Below, piece by piece: positions 45,492-54,674 of a stretch of 64,000 bases of DNA. The DNA is taken from NCBI RefSeq assembly GCF_025998175.1, contig NZ_AP026695.1, positions 620,001 to 684,000 of the forward strand. The letters run 5' to 3'. How positions within the stretch are numbered: the stretch's first letter is position 1; every line of letters starts with the position of its first letter. The notes under the pieces were generated by a model. It searched no databases, was not told where the DNA came from, and was given only the letters and a program-made list of their open reading frames with translations. The position numbers were made by a program, and so were the translations under genes. Source of the stretch: Nitrosopumilus zosterae (GTDB taxonomy: Archaea > Thermoproteota > Nitrososphaeria > Nitrososphaerales > Nitrosopumilaceae).

Positions 45492-46316
45492 CTAAAAAAT
45501 GGGGGGAATTAGCTGATTTTCGCTAATATTTGTAATTAGTATAGGAATGGTGTTAATTGCACTAATTATCTGAAGTACAAGAATCATTATTCCGCCTAAC
45601 GCAAATATTAATTTCAAAGGCTTTATTTCGTCACTTTTATTATCTTGGATTTTTCGTGAAAAAAGATATAGCATGATGATTGCCATTGTTAGCATTCCAA
45701 ATGATACTGAATTTGCAATAGTTGGCTCAAAAATATTTGAAAAAGGTATATTCATTGTTTTGGATAGTCTAATGTCAAATCCTAAAGTAACTTGAGTTAA
45801 TACATAATTTATTACTACAGAAATCATTCCAATTTTAAAAATTATAAAACTTTCTGAGGATTTCTTGTTATTGGTTTTGGATTTATTTTTATTAAACATT
45901 ATCAAAGCCCATATTCCAAAAATTGACATACCTATAGGGGTTTGTAAAAATAATGAAGTATATCCTACATATGGTATCACAAATATCGATCTTCCAACTA
46001 CTTTGTCAACTGGAATTACTCCTGGATCATTTTTTTTATTGTTATCTCCTTTTGTTATGAATCCTTCATCTGTTTGTTCTACTATTCTGTGTACAACATT
46101 TTTGTTATCTTCATTAACAAATCCTATTATGTCTCCCAGAAAATATTGTTGTTCTTGTTTTAGTACAACAAACGTACCACTTTCTATAACTGGGTACATG
46201 CTATTGCCTACGAGCATAATGTATGTTGTATCCCCGTAAAGTTGAACCGGCCAAAAATATATCAAAATTGGAATAAATAAAAGTGTTACAAGAATTTTAA
46301 TTTTTTTCTGAATCAT
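45492..46316 (-). CDS. SipW-type signal peptidase I
   Basis: This 274-residue membrane protein is an S26B-family signal peptidase. The catalytic Ser is in GNSMYP (about residue 39) and the general base is His in VVHRIVE (about 76) instead of Lys, as in archaeal/ER/SipW enzymes; GDNN and GRSIFVIPYVG complete the set. An N-terminal and several C-terminal membrane helices (about 120-140, 155-180, 195-215, 235-265) are present. It follows its likely substrate gene (46362-46811) by 45 bp. Confidence 0.85.
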   Translation of the reverse strand: MIQKKIKILVTLLFIPILIYFWPVQLYGDTTYIMLVGNSMYPVIESGTFVVLKQEQQYFLGDIIGFVNEDNKNVVHRIVEQTDEGFITKGDNNKKNDPGVIPVDKVVGRSIFVIPYVGYTSLFLQTPIGMSIFGIWALIMFNKNKSKTNNKKSSESFIIFKIGMISVVINYVLTQVTLGFDIRLSKTMNIPFSNIFEPTIANSVSFGMLTMAIIMLYLFSRKIQDNKSDEIKPLKLIFALGGIMILVLQIISAINTIPILITNISENQLIPPIF

Positions 46317-46361
46317 ATCTTTTCACATAAGATATTTAGAAAATAAAAAAATGATTGTTGA

Positions 46362-46811
46362 TCATTCTTGGTCTAGTTCTTCTATTGAAAAACTAATGTC
46401 AACTATGCTGGTTACATTTACCGGTGTTACAAAATCAATTGTATGACCAGTTGAATTTGCATATGCTGCAACACTTCCTGTAGTAGTGCATGCTGGGGGT
46501 GAACCTGCTGCAGGAGAATATGTTCCAATTGGTCCTTCAATAACTGCACAGATCTGGAAATCATGTGCCTCTGTTCCATCTTCATTACCTACTGCAAAAG
46601 TAATCTCATCAGTTTCAATTACTCCTTCTGTTGAAACCTCTTCAGTCCAAACTAATGCTGTAATATTTCCTCTTGCTGTTGTCACTGCATTATTGTCGCT
46701 TGCTCCAATTAGGTTAAATGTTGGAGTGTTAGTAAGACTAGCTCCAAATCCTATGGTGGATGTTACTAGAATTGCTACTCCTATTAGTGCAATAATGGGT
46801 AAACTGTTCAT
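46362..46811 (-). CDS. TasA/camelysin-like secreted protein 3
   Basis: This 149-residue protein has a short N terminus and signal segment (IIALIGVAILVTSTIGFGAS) followed by LTNTPTFNLIGASDN. The mature part has HDFQICAVIEGP, PPACTTTGS and VDISFSIEELDQE, as in the paralogs. It is the first gene of a two-gene unit with the SipW-like peptidase. A surface fibre or matrix subunit is likely by analogy with TasA. Confidence 0.65.
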   Translation of the reverse strand: MNSLPIIALIGVAILVTSTIGFGASLTNTPTFNLIGASDNNAVTTARGNITALVWTEEVSTEGVIETDEITFAVGNEDGTEAHDFQICAVIEGPIGTYSPAAGSPPACTTTGSVAAYANSTGHTIDFVTPVNVTSIVDISFSIEELDQE

Positions 46812-46857
46812 ATTAGAACAATCAAAATGTAATTATTATCATCTAGTTATTTCATAG

Positions 46858-47570
46858 TAAACAAGCTACATGCATTCAAATCATTTAATTTCTAAAATAT
46901 ATGAATAGATATTCTTGTTGATTTTCTCTGCCCAAACAAAACCTTCAAATCTATATTTCCAATAATTTAGAAAAAATGTTACTTTGATCTAATTATTCCA
47001 ACTGACATGTGCCTTTTTTTATAATTATTTTATAAAATTTTTGTTAAATTATGCTGCATTTTTATCGTTTTACAAATTCTATAAAGAATTAGACTCATCA
47101 ATTTCTTACAGACTTTGACATGAGTCCAATTCTTTTCTCAACTTAAGACCAACCACGGGATGGTATGTTGGTGACAGTTACAACACTACTAATTAATTAG
47201 TATGTATTTTTCTGTGTGTCCTAATTGATAAAACACTAGTAATTATTAGATGATTATTGATATTTTTACCGAGAGATATTGCTGCTCAAAAATTTTGATA
47301 TCGATGCCTGCTTTCCTAATTATTAATGTAAAAGAAAAATAATTCTCACATAATTTTAACATAATATTAAAATTACACCACAATTATTTTGATCAAGATT
47401 TTTTTACAATATACTTGCTCATAAATTTAATTCGTTTTTTACCCATGTGATTATAATTTCTAAACGGATTTTTATCCTATTTGGAACAAGTGAATTTTAA
47501 AAATAATGTGACTCTTTTGTCTATATAATTTGAATCCTTCACTTATGATCGTAGATTTAAAGATGTACGT
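46858..47570. other. Long noncoding region with a 51-base inverted repeat
   Basis: There is no convincing gene in 710 bp. It holds an inverted repeat with 15-base arms (47084-47098 and 47120-47134, one mismatch that is a G-U pair in the minus-strand RNA) around a 21-base loop, a smaller stem ACCAAC/GTTGGT at 47148-47172, and a perfect 16-bp palindrome TACTAATTAATTAGTA at 47187-47202. It could encode a structured RNA or carry regulatory sites for the flanking genes. Confidence 0.5.
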
Positions 47571-47777
47571 ATGCTTGAATCTCACACTTTCTTCTCAAAG
47601 ATGGTCGATGAACTAGTAGAATTCTCTGAACATGATCCTGAATTAGCTGACGGAATAAAATGGCTTGATGATCAGGCTCAAAAAAAAGGCATTACATTTT
47701 ATGATATGGTTTTTGAAGTATTGTACAAACATGATGTGAACTCTAAAGCAAAAGAGTGGCTTAGTACAAGAAATTAA
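47571..47777 (+). CDS. Small conserved-looking protein beside citrate synthase
   Basis: This 68-residue helical acidic protein contains DDQAQKKGITFYDMVFE. The same pattern (DHQTQLEGLSFFEVYVD) occurs in the 63-residue protein at 49060-49251 on the other side of citrate synthase, so the two are related. Its stop is directly adjacent to that of gltA on the other strand. Function unknown. Confidence 0.6.
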   Translation: MLESHTFFSKMVDELVEFSEHDPELADGIKWLDDQAQKKGITFYDMVFEVLYKHDVNSKAKEWLSTRN

Positions 47778-48941
47778 TTATTTTCTCAAATCTAGAGTTT
47801 TGTATTCACAACCTTCTGGCCCACAATATTTTCCAACATATGTTGCCTTTGGTCTATACAGTGCTGGCTTTGGTGCTGCCTCTGCAAATTTTTCCTCAAT
47901 TATATGTGCTGCCCATCCAACAACTCTTGAAATTGCAAAGATTGGGGTGTTCAAATCCATTGGGATTTTTAACATATAGTATAATGATGCACTGTACAAG
48001 TCAACGTTTGGATAGATGTCTTTGTTTTTCTGGGATTTCATTTCAGAAATAGTTACAGTTTCAATTTTTTCTGTAATTGCAAACCATGGTTCTTTAGTTT
48101 TTTCTGCTAACTTCCTTGATAACTGCTTTAATACTTGTGCTCTAGGATCATATGTTTTGTAAACTGCATGACCCATACCCATAATTCTTTCTCCTTTGCT
48201 CATTTTTTCTTTAATCCATTTTTCAACTTTTTCTATGTCTCCAATTTCTAACAACATCTTCATCACTTCTGTATTTGCACCTCCATGTAGTTCGCCACTA
48301 AGTGCTCCAATTGCTGCACTACATGCTGAATACATGTGTGCTCTAGTTGATGCAACCTGTCTTGCTGTAAATGTGGATGCATTGAAAGTATGGTCTGCAT
48401 GAAGAATCAAGCACACATCAAAGATTTTTTCCACCTCTGAATCTGGTCTTTCCCCTGACATCATATATAGAAAATTTGCCGCATGGCTTAATGTTGGATC
48501 TGGATCTACAATATCTAATCCGTTTCTAATTCTATTCCAACTTGCAATAATAGTGGGTACTTTTGCAATTAGATTTATTGCCTTATCATAACTGGCCTCT
48601 TTATTTGCAAATTCTTCATCATAATATCCCGCAAGAGCTGCTACAAAAGCCTGAAGCATATCCATTGGGTCTGCATCTTTTCTCCAGTTTCCCATGTTTT
48701 TTTGCATCTGTTTTGGAATAAATCTTGCATCAATTAATTTAGAATTGAATTCCTCTAACTGGTTTCTGGTTGGCAGATCATCATAAAGCAGCAAATATGC
48801 TGTTTCCTCAAATGTTGAATTTTTGGTAAGTTCTAAAATGTCATATCCTCTGTAAATCAGCCTGCCTCTTTCACCATCAATGTTGGAAATTTTGGTATCT
48901 GCTACCTCGATTCCTCTGAGGCCTATGTTTTTAGTCTCCAT
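47778..48941 (-). CDS. gltA: Citrate synthase
   Basis: This 387-residue enzyme condenses acetyl-CoA and oxaloacetate to citrate. Catalytic regions are visible: LHADHTFNAST, GAlSGELHGGAN and MGMGHAVYKTYDPRA with the active-site His residues, and an Asp in the C-terminal part. Length fits archaeal type I citrate synthases. It feeds the oxidative branch toward 2-oxoglutarate. Upstream there is only an A/T-rich TATA-like region and no copy of the shared element. Confidence 0.95.
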   Translation of the reverse strand: METKNIGLRGIEVADTKISNIDGERGRLIYRGYDILELTKNSTFEETAYLLLYDDLPTRNQLEEFNSKLIDARFIPKQMQKNMGNWRKDADPMDMLQAFVAALAGYYDEEFANKEASYDKAINLIAKVPTIIASWNRIRNGLDIVDPDPTLSHAANFLYMMSGERPDSEVEKIFDVCLILHADHTFNASTFTARQVASTRAHMYSACSAAIGALSGELHGGANTEVMKMLLEIGDIEKVEKWIKEKMSKGERIMGMGHAVYKTYDPRAQVLKQLSRKLAEKTKEPWFAITEKIETVTISEMKSQKNKDIYPNVDLYSASLYYMLKIPMDLNTPIFAISRVVGWAAHIIEEKFAEAAPKPALYRPKATYVGKYCGPEGCEYKTLDLRK

Positions 48942-49059
48942 GATGAGCCTATCAAAAATCTTTTATTATATTTTCTCCAAAATTATGTCTATAAAGTTTA
49001 GTAATTAGTCTAATCGACCAACTTTTGGTCATAAATGATAATTTTTAATTCAAAATTAA

Positions 49060-49251
49060 TTGACTCCCAAAGAGCGTAAAGATTTGAAAAAACTAGATGA
49101 TTTGGTGCTTAATGCATCTTCAGATGAATTAAAAAAAATCCAGGAAATCGATCATCAGACCCAACTGGAAGGACTATCATTCTTTGAAGTATATGTGGAT
49201 TCGAGTTCTTTAATTCATAAAAATATTAAAAAATCATCAAGACGATCCTGA
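49060..49251 (+). CDS. Small protein related to 47571-47777
   Basis: This 63-residue basic protein begins with TTG. It has a helical first half and the motif DHQTQLEGLSFFEVYVD shared with the protein on the other side of gltA. It is divergent from gltA. Function unknown; the flanking pair may have arisen by local duplication. Confidence 0.5.
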   Translation: MTPKERKDLKKLDDLVLNASSDELKKIQEIDHQTQLEGLSFFEVYVDSSSLIHKNIKKSSRRS

Positions 49252-49296
49252 TTTCATTCTTCATTTAAATGAGGGTAATTAATTTTTCATTCTGTA

Positions 49297-50403
49297 TTGA
49301 CAGTATCTAAAACTAAAAAACATACAACCAAAAAGATTGTTAAAAAAACCGTCACAAAAAAAGTCTCTAAAAAAATCAATAAAAAACCTACAAAAAAAAT
49401 CACTGCTACAAGAACTGTTAAACCACAACGTACCAAAGTAATTTGCATTTCACATAAAGAAGATTGTGATGGAATTAGTTCTGCTGCATTGATTAGACAG
49501 GCATTTGGTGGTGATGCAATATTGGTTGATTATCCAGGCCAAATGGAAGCACTAAATCAAGTAGTTTTAGATGAAAAATTAAAATCATTATTTATTTGTG
49601 ATTTAGGTCTTAGCAAAAAAACCCAAGATGAATTTATTGATATTATGACAACTTTAAGAAAAAATAAAGTGTCTGTGACTTACATTGACCACCATGACAT
49701 TGATCCTAATGTTCTGAAGGCATTAAATAAGATCAAAGTAAAAATAATTCATGATACCAATGAATGCACTGCAGTTTTAGTTTACAATGCATTTAAATCA
49801 AAACTAAATGATCACGCATCATTTGTTGCAGCATGTGCTGCAATCACTGACTATATGGAAACTCGACCAATTGGTGCAAAGTTATTACAAATCTATGATA
49901 GACAATTTGCATTGATTAGCGCAACTGTTCTTACCTATAATATTGTAGGGCATCAAAAAGAACCTGACTATCTTTTGTATTTGGTTGAGGAGTTGGCCGA
50001 TTCTAAATTCCCGCATGCGATACCAAATACTTTTGAGTTTGCACAAATTCAAGTTGAGAAACTATCTCAAATGATTGCCAAGGTCAAACAAGGTCTGAAG
50101 ACTATGAAGAATCTTGGATATATGGAAATTCTTGATGCTGGTGCAAGCGGTGCTGTTAATTTTGTTATGGGGTTGTCTGGAAAAAATGTAGGTGTTGCAT
50201 ACAAAGAACGTGTTGATCATGGAATTTATGCAGTATCTGTTCGTGGTTCTAAAGACTGTAAAGTTCATCTAGGAAAAATTGTCAATATTTTGGCAACCAA
50301 TCTTGGAGGATCAGGCGGAGGCCATGATAAGGCATGTGGTGCTGTAATACCAAAACCTAAAATTAAAAAATTCATCACTGAATTAAATAAACAAATAAAA
50401 TAA
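49297..50403 (+). CDS. DHH-family phosphoesterase with Lys-rich N terminus
   Basis: This 368-residue protein begins (TTG start) with about 45 Lys/Thr-rich residues, likely a nucleic-acid-binding or disordered tail. The phosphoesterase core has SHKEDCDGISSAAL, ICDLGL, YIDHHDID (DHH motif) and the DHHA1 motif GGSGGGHDKACGA near the C terminus. RecJ/NrnA-like archaeal members degrade single-stranded DNA, RNA or nanoRNA; which applies here is not visible. Confidence 0.85.
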   Translation: MTVSKTKKHTTKKIVKKTVTKKVSKKINKKPTKKITATRTVKPQRTKVICISHKEDCDGISSAALIRQAFGGDAILVDYPGQMEALNQVVLDEKLKSLFICDLGLSKKTQDEFIDIMTTLRKNKVSVTYIDHHDIDPNVLKALNKIKVKIIHDTNECTAVLVYNAFKSKLNDHASFVAACAAITDYMETRPIGAKLLQIYDRQFALISATVLTYNIVGHQKEPDYLLYLVEELADSKFPHAIPNTFEFAQIQVEKLSQMIAKVKQGLKTMKNLGYMEILDAGASGAVNFVMGLSGKNVGVAYKERVDHGIYAVSVRGSKDCKVHLGKIVNILATNLGGSGGGHDKACGAVIPKPKIKKFITELNKQIK

Positions 50404-50408
50404 TTCTT

Positions 50409-50777
50409 TTAATCTATCTTGATTGAAAATGCACAAAGTTCTCCCTTGCTTTTACTCAAGAATTTTGCAATCTTTGCCATGAATCCGTATTTTTTATCTC
50501 TCATTTCTATTGTACTTTTTGTTTGATTACCATCTAAAATTTTCACAGTTCCTGAAATCCATTCTCCTGTGACTTTCCCTTTTATGGTACATAGAGCAAA
50601 TTTTACTTTTGGATTATTTTGAAGGCGTTTTATTTTACCTGTATTGCTTCTCGTTACTACATACACAAAGTCATCATTAATTACAAACCATACTGGAGTT
50701 TTGACCGGTTCACCATTTTTTCTATATGTTTCAAGTACTATGTATTTTTCTGATTTTATTTTCTCTAAACTAATCAT
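50409..50777 (-). CDS. PPOX-class F420/FMN-binding protein
   Basis: This protein of about 122 residues has a pyridoxamine 5'-phosphate oxidase-like split barrel, with KYIVLETYRKNGEPVKTPVWFV at the start (residues 9-30) and RLQNNPKVKFALC. I chose the ATG at 50777 because the family begins about there; the frame extends upstream into the promoter. Such proteins bind FMN or F420 and reduce small molecules. Convergent with the DHH gene. Confidence 0.78.
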   Translation of the reverse strand: MISLEKIKSEKYIVLETYRKNGEPVKTPVWFVINDDFVYVVTRSNTGKIKRLQNNPKVKFALCTIKGKVTGEWISGTVKILDGNQTKSTIEMRDKKYGFMAKIAKFLSKSKGELCAFSIKID

Positions 50778-50799
50778 GTTGTTTTGATGTATTCTCAGA

Positions 50800-51621
50800 T
50801 TAATATCTGAATGGTGTGGCAAGTTTTAATTTTGTTGAAACAATAATTATAGAAATAATTGACATTGCTAAAACCAATGATGTTGTAACTCCAAATTCTG
50901 GAACTACTACTCCGTCTTTAATTTCAACTTTGATTGATTCTTTATACTCTGATGAAGATCCGTGATTTGCAGTGATTGTGTACATACCGTCTTCCTTCCA
51001 CATTGGACCGCCTATTTTAATTTCTGCTTGAAAATCCCCATACATTCCAGGTGTGACTTGATCAATTGTTATCATGTTCCCTATTGGTGATTTTACAATC
51101 AACGTGATATCTGTTCCTCTAAAATTGGTGTTTCCTTTGACCATAATAACATCTGAACCGTTTTCAGCTTCAGCTTGTATGGTGATTTCCTTTGAACTTT
51201 TTTGTTGTTCTTTTTCTACTATTACTTTTGATTCACTTGTCTGAATATCTGAATTTCTTGGAATCTCTTGTGAAATAACTGTGAATTGAGTTTGTGCAAC
51301 TGATTTTGTGTCATCGTGGCTTGCAGTTACAATGTATTCTCCTGGCTTAAAACTTGGAATTGGCGGATTTAGTAATTTTCTAAATTCTCCATTATCATCA
51401 ATCGTAACTTGTGGTGCAAATACTAATTTTCCGTCTGGACCGATGACTCTTAATTTTACTGGCTTGTATTGTGCAACATCTGTAATTTTACCTGTAACCC
51501 AAATTGATTCTAATGCTTTGATCTTTGTTTCTGACGTTTGTACTTCTATGGTTGTATTTGCAAAAGCTAAAGTTGAAACCAATGATATTGTACACAACAT
51601 TAATAATGAAATCTTGAACAC
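50800..51621 (-). CDS. PEFG-CTERM surface protein
   Basis: This 273-residue protein has a signal peptide (residues 1-21), two beta-sandwich domains of about 100 residues each (macroglobulin-like, VRGTGKITDVAQYKPVKLRVIGPDGK-like pattern), and a C-terminal sorting tripartite: VVPEFG, a membrane helix and a short basic tail. PEFG-CTERM signals are typical of Thaumarchaeota and are thought to be processed by an archaeosortase. It is the only such tail I saw in the window. Confidence 0.8.
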   Translation of the reverse strand: MFKISLLMLCTISLVSTLAFANTTIEVQTSETKIKALESIWVTGKITDVAQYKPVKLRVIGPDGKLVFAPQVTIDDNGEFRKLLNPPIPSFKPGEYIVTASHDDTKSVAQTQFTVISQEIPRNSDIQTSESKVIVEKEQQKSSKEITIQAEAENGSDVIMVKGNTNFRGTDITLIVKSPIGNMITIDQVTPGMYGDFQAEIKIGGPMWKEDGMYTITANHGSSSEYKESIKVEIKDGVVVPEFGVTTSLVLAMSIISIIIVSTKLKLATPFRY

Positions 51622-51781
51622 TTTTTCACTGAATTTTTAGAGTATATGAATTGTTTCTTAGAATCAATAGAAATCTTCTTATCTTTGAATTTATTTTTTG
51701 TATTTTTCCTTTTCTTAAATTTTTTTAATTGGTTTGTATCCTAGAAGATGCCTAATGATCCTGTTTGTGAAAATATGCAAG

Positions 51782-52237
51782 TCACTCCAGAAATTCTACA
51801 ACGGCGTCAATTTCCGTCATTGAATTTAGAGGTAAGCAAGATACTCCGACAGCAATTCTTGAATGTTTGCCCTTTTCACCAAAGATCTCAAAAAATAAAT
51901 CCGATGCAGGATTAATTACTTTTGGTTGTTGAGAAAATTCTGGAACTGAATTCACAAATCCTGAAAGTCTGACTATTTTTGAAACTTTGTTTAAATCTCC
52001 TAATTCTCTTTTTATCTGTGTTAAAATATTGATTGCGCACATTCTTGCCGATTTCTGTGCGGTCTCTAAATTCTCATCTGAAACTTTGCCTGTAAATATC
52101 ACCTTTCCGTCTTCCATGGGAATTTGTCCTGAAATGAATAATAAATTTCCCGTTCTAATTGCAGGCACATATGATCCTGCTGGTATTGGCGGATTTGGAA
52201 GTTTTATTCCTAATTCATCTAATTTTTCTTCAATCAT
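51782..52237 (-). CDS. RidA/YjgF family protein
   Basis: This 151-residue protein carries the family pattern SYVPAIRTGNLLFISGQIP and the C-terminal SRIAVGVSCLPLNSMTEIDAVVEF (given as the pattern spanning residues 127-150) with the Arg that binds the substrate carboxylate. RidA hydrolyses reactive enamines and imines from amino acid metabolism. It is somewhat longer than the usual 125-130 residues at the N terminus. Confidence 0.9.
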   Translation of the reverse strand: MIEEKLDELGIKLPNPPIPAGSYVPAIRTGNLLFISGQIPMEDGKVIFTGKVSDENLETAQKSARMCAINILTQIKRELGDLNKVSKIVRLSGFVNSVPEFSQQPKVINPASDLFFEIFGEKGKHSRIAVGVSCLPLNSMTEIDAVVEFLE

Positions 52238-52300
52238 AAATTATTACAATAAATTGTTTGAATTTATTTTTACCTAAATTTCAAAATTTTCTTTTTATTT

Positions 52301-52657
52301 CTATAATTTCGCCAGTTCATTTTTAATCATAAAAGGATCTATTGGCTTTGTGATGTATCCTAGCTGAGGAATTTTTCCACTCTTGATTGCAATCATGTTT
52401 GACTTGATAGATGTGACAATTATCATCTTTACATTTTTATCAATTTCTCTAATCTTCATTGCTGTCTCAATTCCATTCATTCCTGGCATCTCATAATCTA
52501 TGGTGACTAAAGATGGTCTGTATTTTTTAAATGCTCTAATTGCATCCATGCCGTTTTTTGCCTCTATCACAGAATTGATTTTCATGTATCTGAATACATC
52601 TTTGATATTTTGTCTCATAAATGGTGAATCATCCACAACCAATACATTTAATCCCAT
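52301..52657 (-). CDS. CheY-like single-domain response regulator
   Basis: This 118-residue receiver opens VLVVDDSPFMRQNI, has phosphoacceptor Asp in LVTIDYEMPG, VTSIKS and TKPIDP. It resembles chemotaxis CheY by its N terminus but lies far from the che cluster. A good shared element (52695-52709) is 38 bp upstream, the only such copy I found in the second half of the window. Confidence 0.88.
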   Translation of the reverse strand: MGLNVLVVDDSPFMRQNIKDVFRYMKINSVIEAKNGMDAIRAFKKYRPSLVTIDYEMPGMNGIETAMKIREIDKNVKMIIVTSIKSNMIAIKSGKIPQLGYITKPIDPFMIKNELAKL

Positions 52658-52694
52658 AAAATGGTATGAACATCATAATACATTAAACATTGTT

Positions 52695-52709
52695 TGTTTG
52701 AAAATAACA
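52695..52709 (-). promoter_or_regulatory. Candidate shared operator/promoter element
   Basis: TGTTTGAAAATAACA begins 38 bp upstream of the ATG at 52657. It ties this distant response regulator to the signalling genes of the first half. Confidence 0.5.
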
Positions 52710-52790
52710 CTTTTTTTGATATTGTTTTATCCTAAATCAAAAAATGTTAAAAATTCTGGTTTTTGTTCCTGATTTGTCATATTTGAAATT

Positions 52791-53951
52791 TTAACTTTTA
52801 CTTATTTTGATGTGGACTTTTTCCCCTTTGTTTGCATTGTTTTGATAAATTGTTCTAGTCTTATATCCTTGTTTTTGAAGACATCCGTCTAGAATTGATA
52901 CCCATGGCAATGAATGACCACTATTTAATTTTGATTCTACTGTGATATTTTTTGTATTTGCCTCAAAATTCACATGTCCTGAACATGTGATTTGCATTAT
53001 TGCATCCATTATTTCAATCACATCATCCAGTGATTTTGATTTGAATGATATCCCATTGTTTTCTAATAGCTTGAACATGTCTGATTCAGGTTTTTTTGAT
53101 ACCATTGCAGAATTTAAAATGTATGTTAAACCAATTTCATTTACCGTTTTAATTATTTTGTATATTTCCTGGGCTTCAGTTTTAGACATGTCTGCAAGTG
53201 CTTTTGTCTTTATTGAATTTTTCCAGAGATTTGAAAATATTTTTTCTTGATTTGAACCAAGAATATCTGTTGATGAAAAAATTGCCCCTTTTCCGTTGTC
53301 ATTGTTTATCAACAATAATTCTGTTTCATCAAATATGAAACAATTTTGAGTTATCTCTGATGCTCTGATATCTACTCTATCTGGGATTTTTCTATGTGAT
53401 TCTGAACAGATTTGAGTTGTTGGAACAATGATTTTAATATCCAAATTTCGTCGTACAACTGAACTTAATTGATCTTTACACTCTGCCAACAATCCAAATC
53501 CCCACTGATCAGTCATAATTTTGATGGATGATTTTGATCCCTCAATCATTGTTTGAAGTTGTAATAAGACGTTATTTGCACTGATATGGAAATATCTTTT
53601 TTCTTCTGATCCTCTGGTTTTTCTACTTTCTTCACTTGCTTTTTTTAAATTAGATACCAATGAATTCATTGCATTTACCTTGTTGATTTGTTCATGAATA
53701 ATTCCATCAAATGCATCTTCAGGCGCAATTGCTGTACACATAATTGGTTTGCTCTTTGAAATAATTGCTAGTTTCTTATTTTCTAATTTCAACAATGTTG
53801 GGTAAATTTTTGTCCGTGGGATCTCTGAATAATATGCTAGTTCACTAGCCGTAATGGTGCCTTTTGAAATGAGTGCAACATATGCTTGTGCTTCATACTT
53901 ACTTAATCCAAATTCTTCTAAACTTACTGTTAATACATGTTCATCAACCAT
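52791..53951 (-). CDS. TrmB-family regulator, long form
   Basis: This 386-residue protein has a TrmB winged helix (LSKYEAQAYVALISKGTITASELAYYS) and a PLD-like effector domain up to about residue 260. An additional C-terminal domain of about 120 residues ends YKTRTIYQNNANKGEKVHIKISKS. Its last region looks like a small ligand-binding alpha/beta unit. No element precedes it. Targets unknown. Confidence 0.82.
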   Translation of the reverse strand: MVDEHVLTVSLEEFGLSKYEAQAYVALISKGTITASELAYYSEIPRTKIYPTLLKLENKKLAIISKSKPIMCTAIAPEDAFDGIIHEQINKVNAMNSLVSNLKKASEESRKTRGSEEKRYFHISANNVLLQLQTMIEGSKSSIKIMTDQWGFGLLAECKDQLSSVVRRNLDIKIIVPTTQICSESHRKIPDRVDIRASEITQNCFIFDETELLLINNDNGKGAIFSSTDILGSNQEKIFSNLWKNSIKTKALADMSKTEAQEIYKIIKTVNEIGLTYILNSAMVSKKPESDMFKLLENNGISFKSKSLDDVIEIMDAIMQITCSGHVNFEANTKNITVESKLNSGHSLPWVSILDGCLQKQGYKTRTIYQNNANKGEKVHIKISKS

Positions 53952-54110
53952 GATTTTTCTTGATTTGTTATTAGGTAAAATTGAGAGCTAAATTCCTTTA
54001 CACAAATACTCAAAAAAAATCAAAATTGTATCCACAGGTAGATGTAACTGTGGTTACCAAAATTACTGTGACACCGTCCTCAAATACAAAATCTGGATGA
54101 AAATATTGGT

Positions 54111-54674
54111 ATGATGGTAAAGACTAGTATCGAAACAATGGAATGTGAGAATATCTCTCATTCAGTAACATTGGTTCCTAGATTAGGATACTCTGCCCAT
54201 TTATTGTCTGAGATAATTGATTTTATTACCAAAAAACTTGATGATTTGAAACAGTCAAACTGTGAATTAGTTTTATTTTTTGATGACACTGACAAAAATC
54301 ATGTCTCTGCAATAGAATTGGAGCGTGTTTTGACTTTTTCATCAGATGTGCTCTTACACATAAAAAAGAGAATTGCCAGTGTTTCTGGTTTGAGTAGTAT
54401 TCCTGATATACTTCCTTCTTCAATTCCTATGATTAGAACTGTTAGTGCTCAATTGTTTAGTGTTATTCCAAATTGTAGCCAACGATTATCTGAATTGTCT
54501 GTCCATTTGGGCAGTATTGTTTTAGATTCAGCCGCTCTTACAAAGGCTAGATTTGATTTCAGTCAATCAAATAATGATGCTTCGATATTTCTTGATGAAG
54601 TAAAATTGATGGTGGACTCTAAATTAAATAAGCAGTATCCTAATGTTGATTTTTTCAAATTATGTGATGCTTGA
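54111..54674 (+). CDS. Unknown protein upstream of cdvC (1)
   Basis: This 187-residue, mostly helical protein begins with two ATG codons. The segment VLFFDDTDKNHVSAIELERVL and the rest (FSVIPNCSQRLSELSVHLGSIVLDSAALTKARFDFS as the span near residues 121-156) are amphipathic helices. It could be a degenerate ESCRT-III-like or structural-maintenance protein, but I recognise no family. It is the first of a tight three-gene unit with cdvC, so a role in cell division or membrane remodelling is inferred. Confidence 0.5.
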   Translation: MMVKTSIETMECENISHSVTLVPRLGYSAHLLSEIIDFITKKLDDLKQSNCELVLFFDDTDKNHVSAIELERVLTFSSDVLLHIKKRIASVSGLSSIPDILPSSIPMIRTVSAQLFSVIPNCSQRLSELSVHLGSIVLDSAALTKARFDFSQSNNDASIFLDEVKLMVDSKLNKQYPNVDFFKLCDA

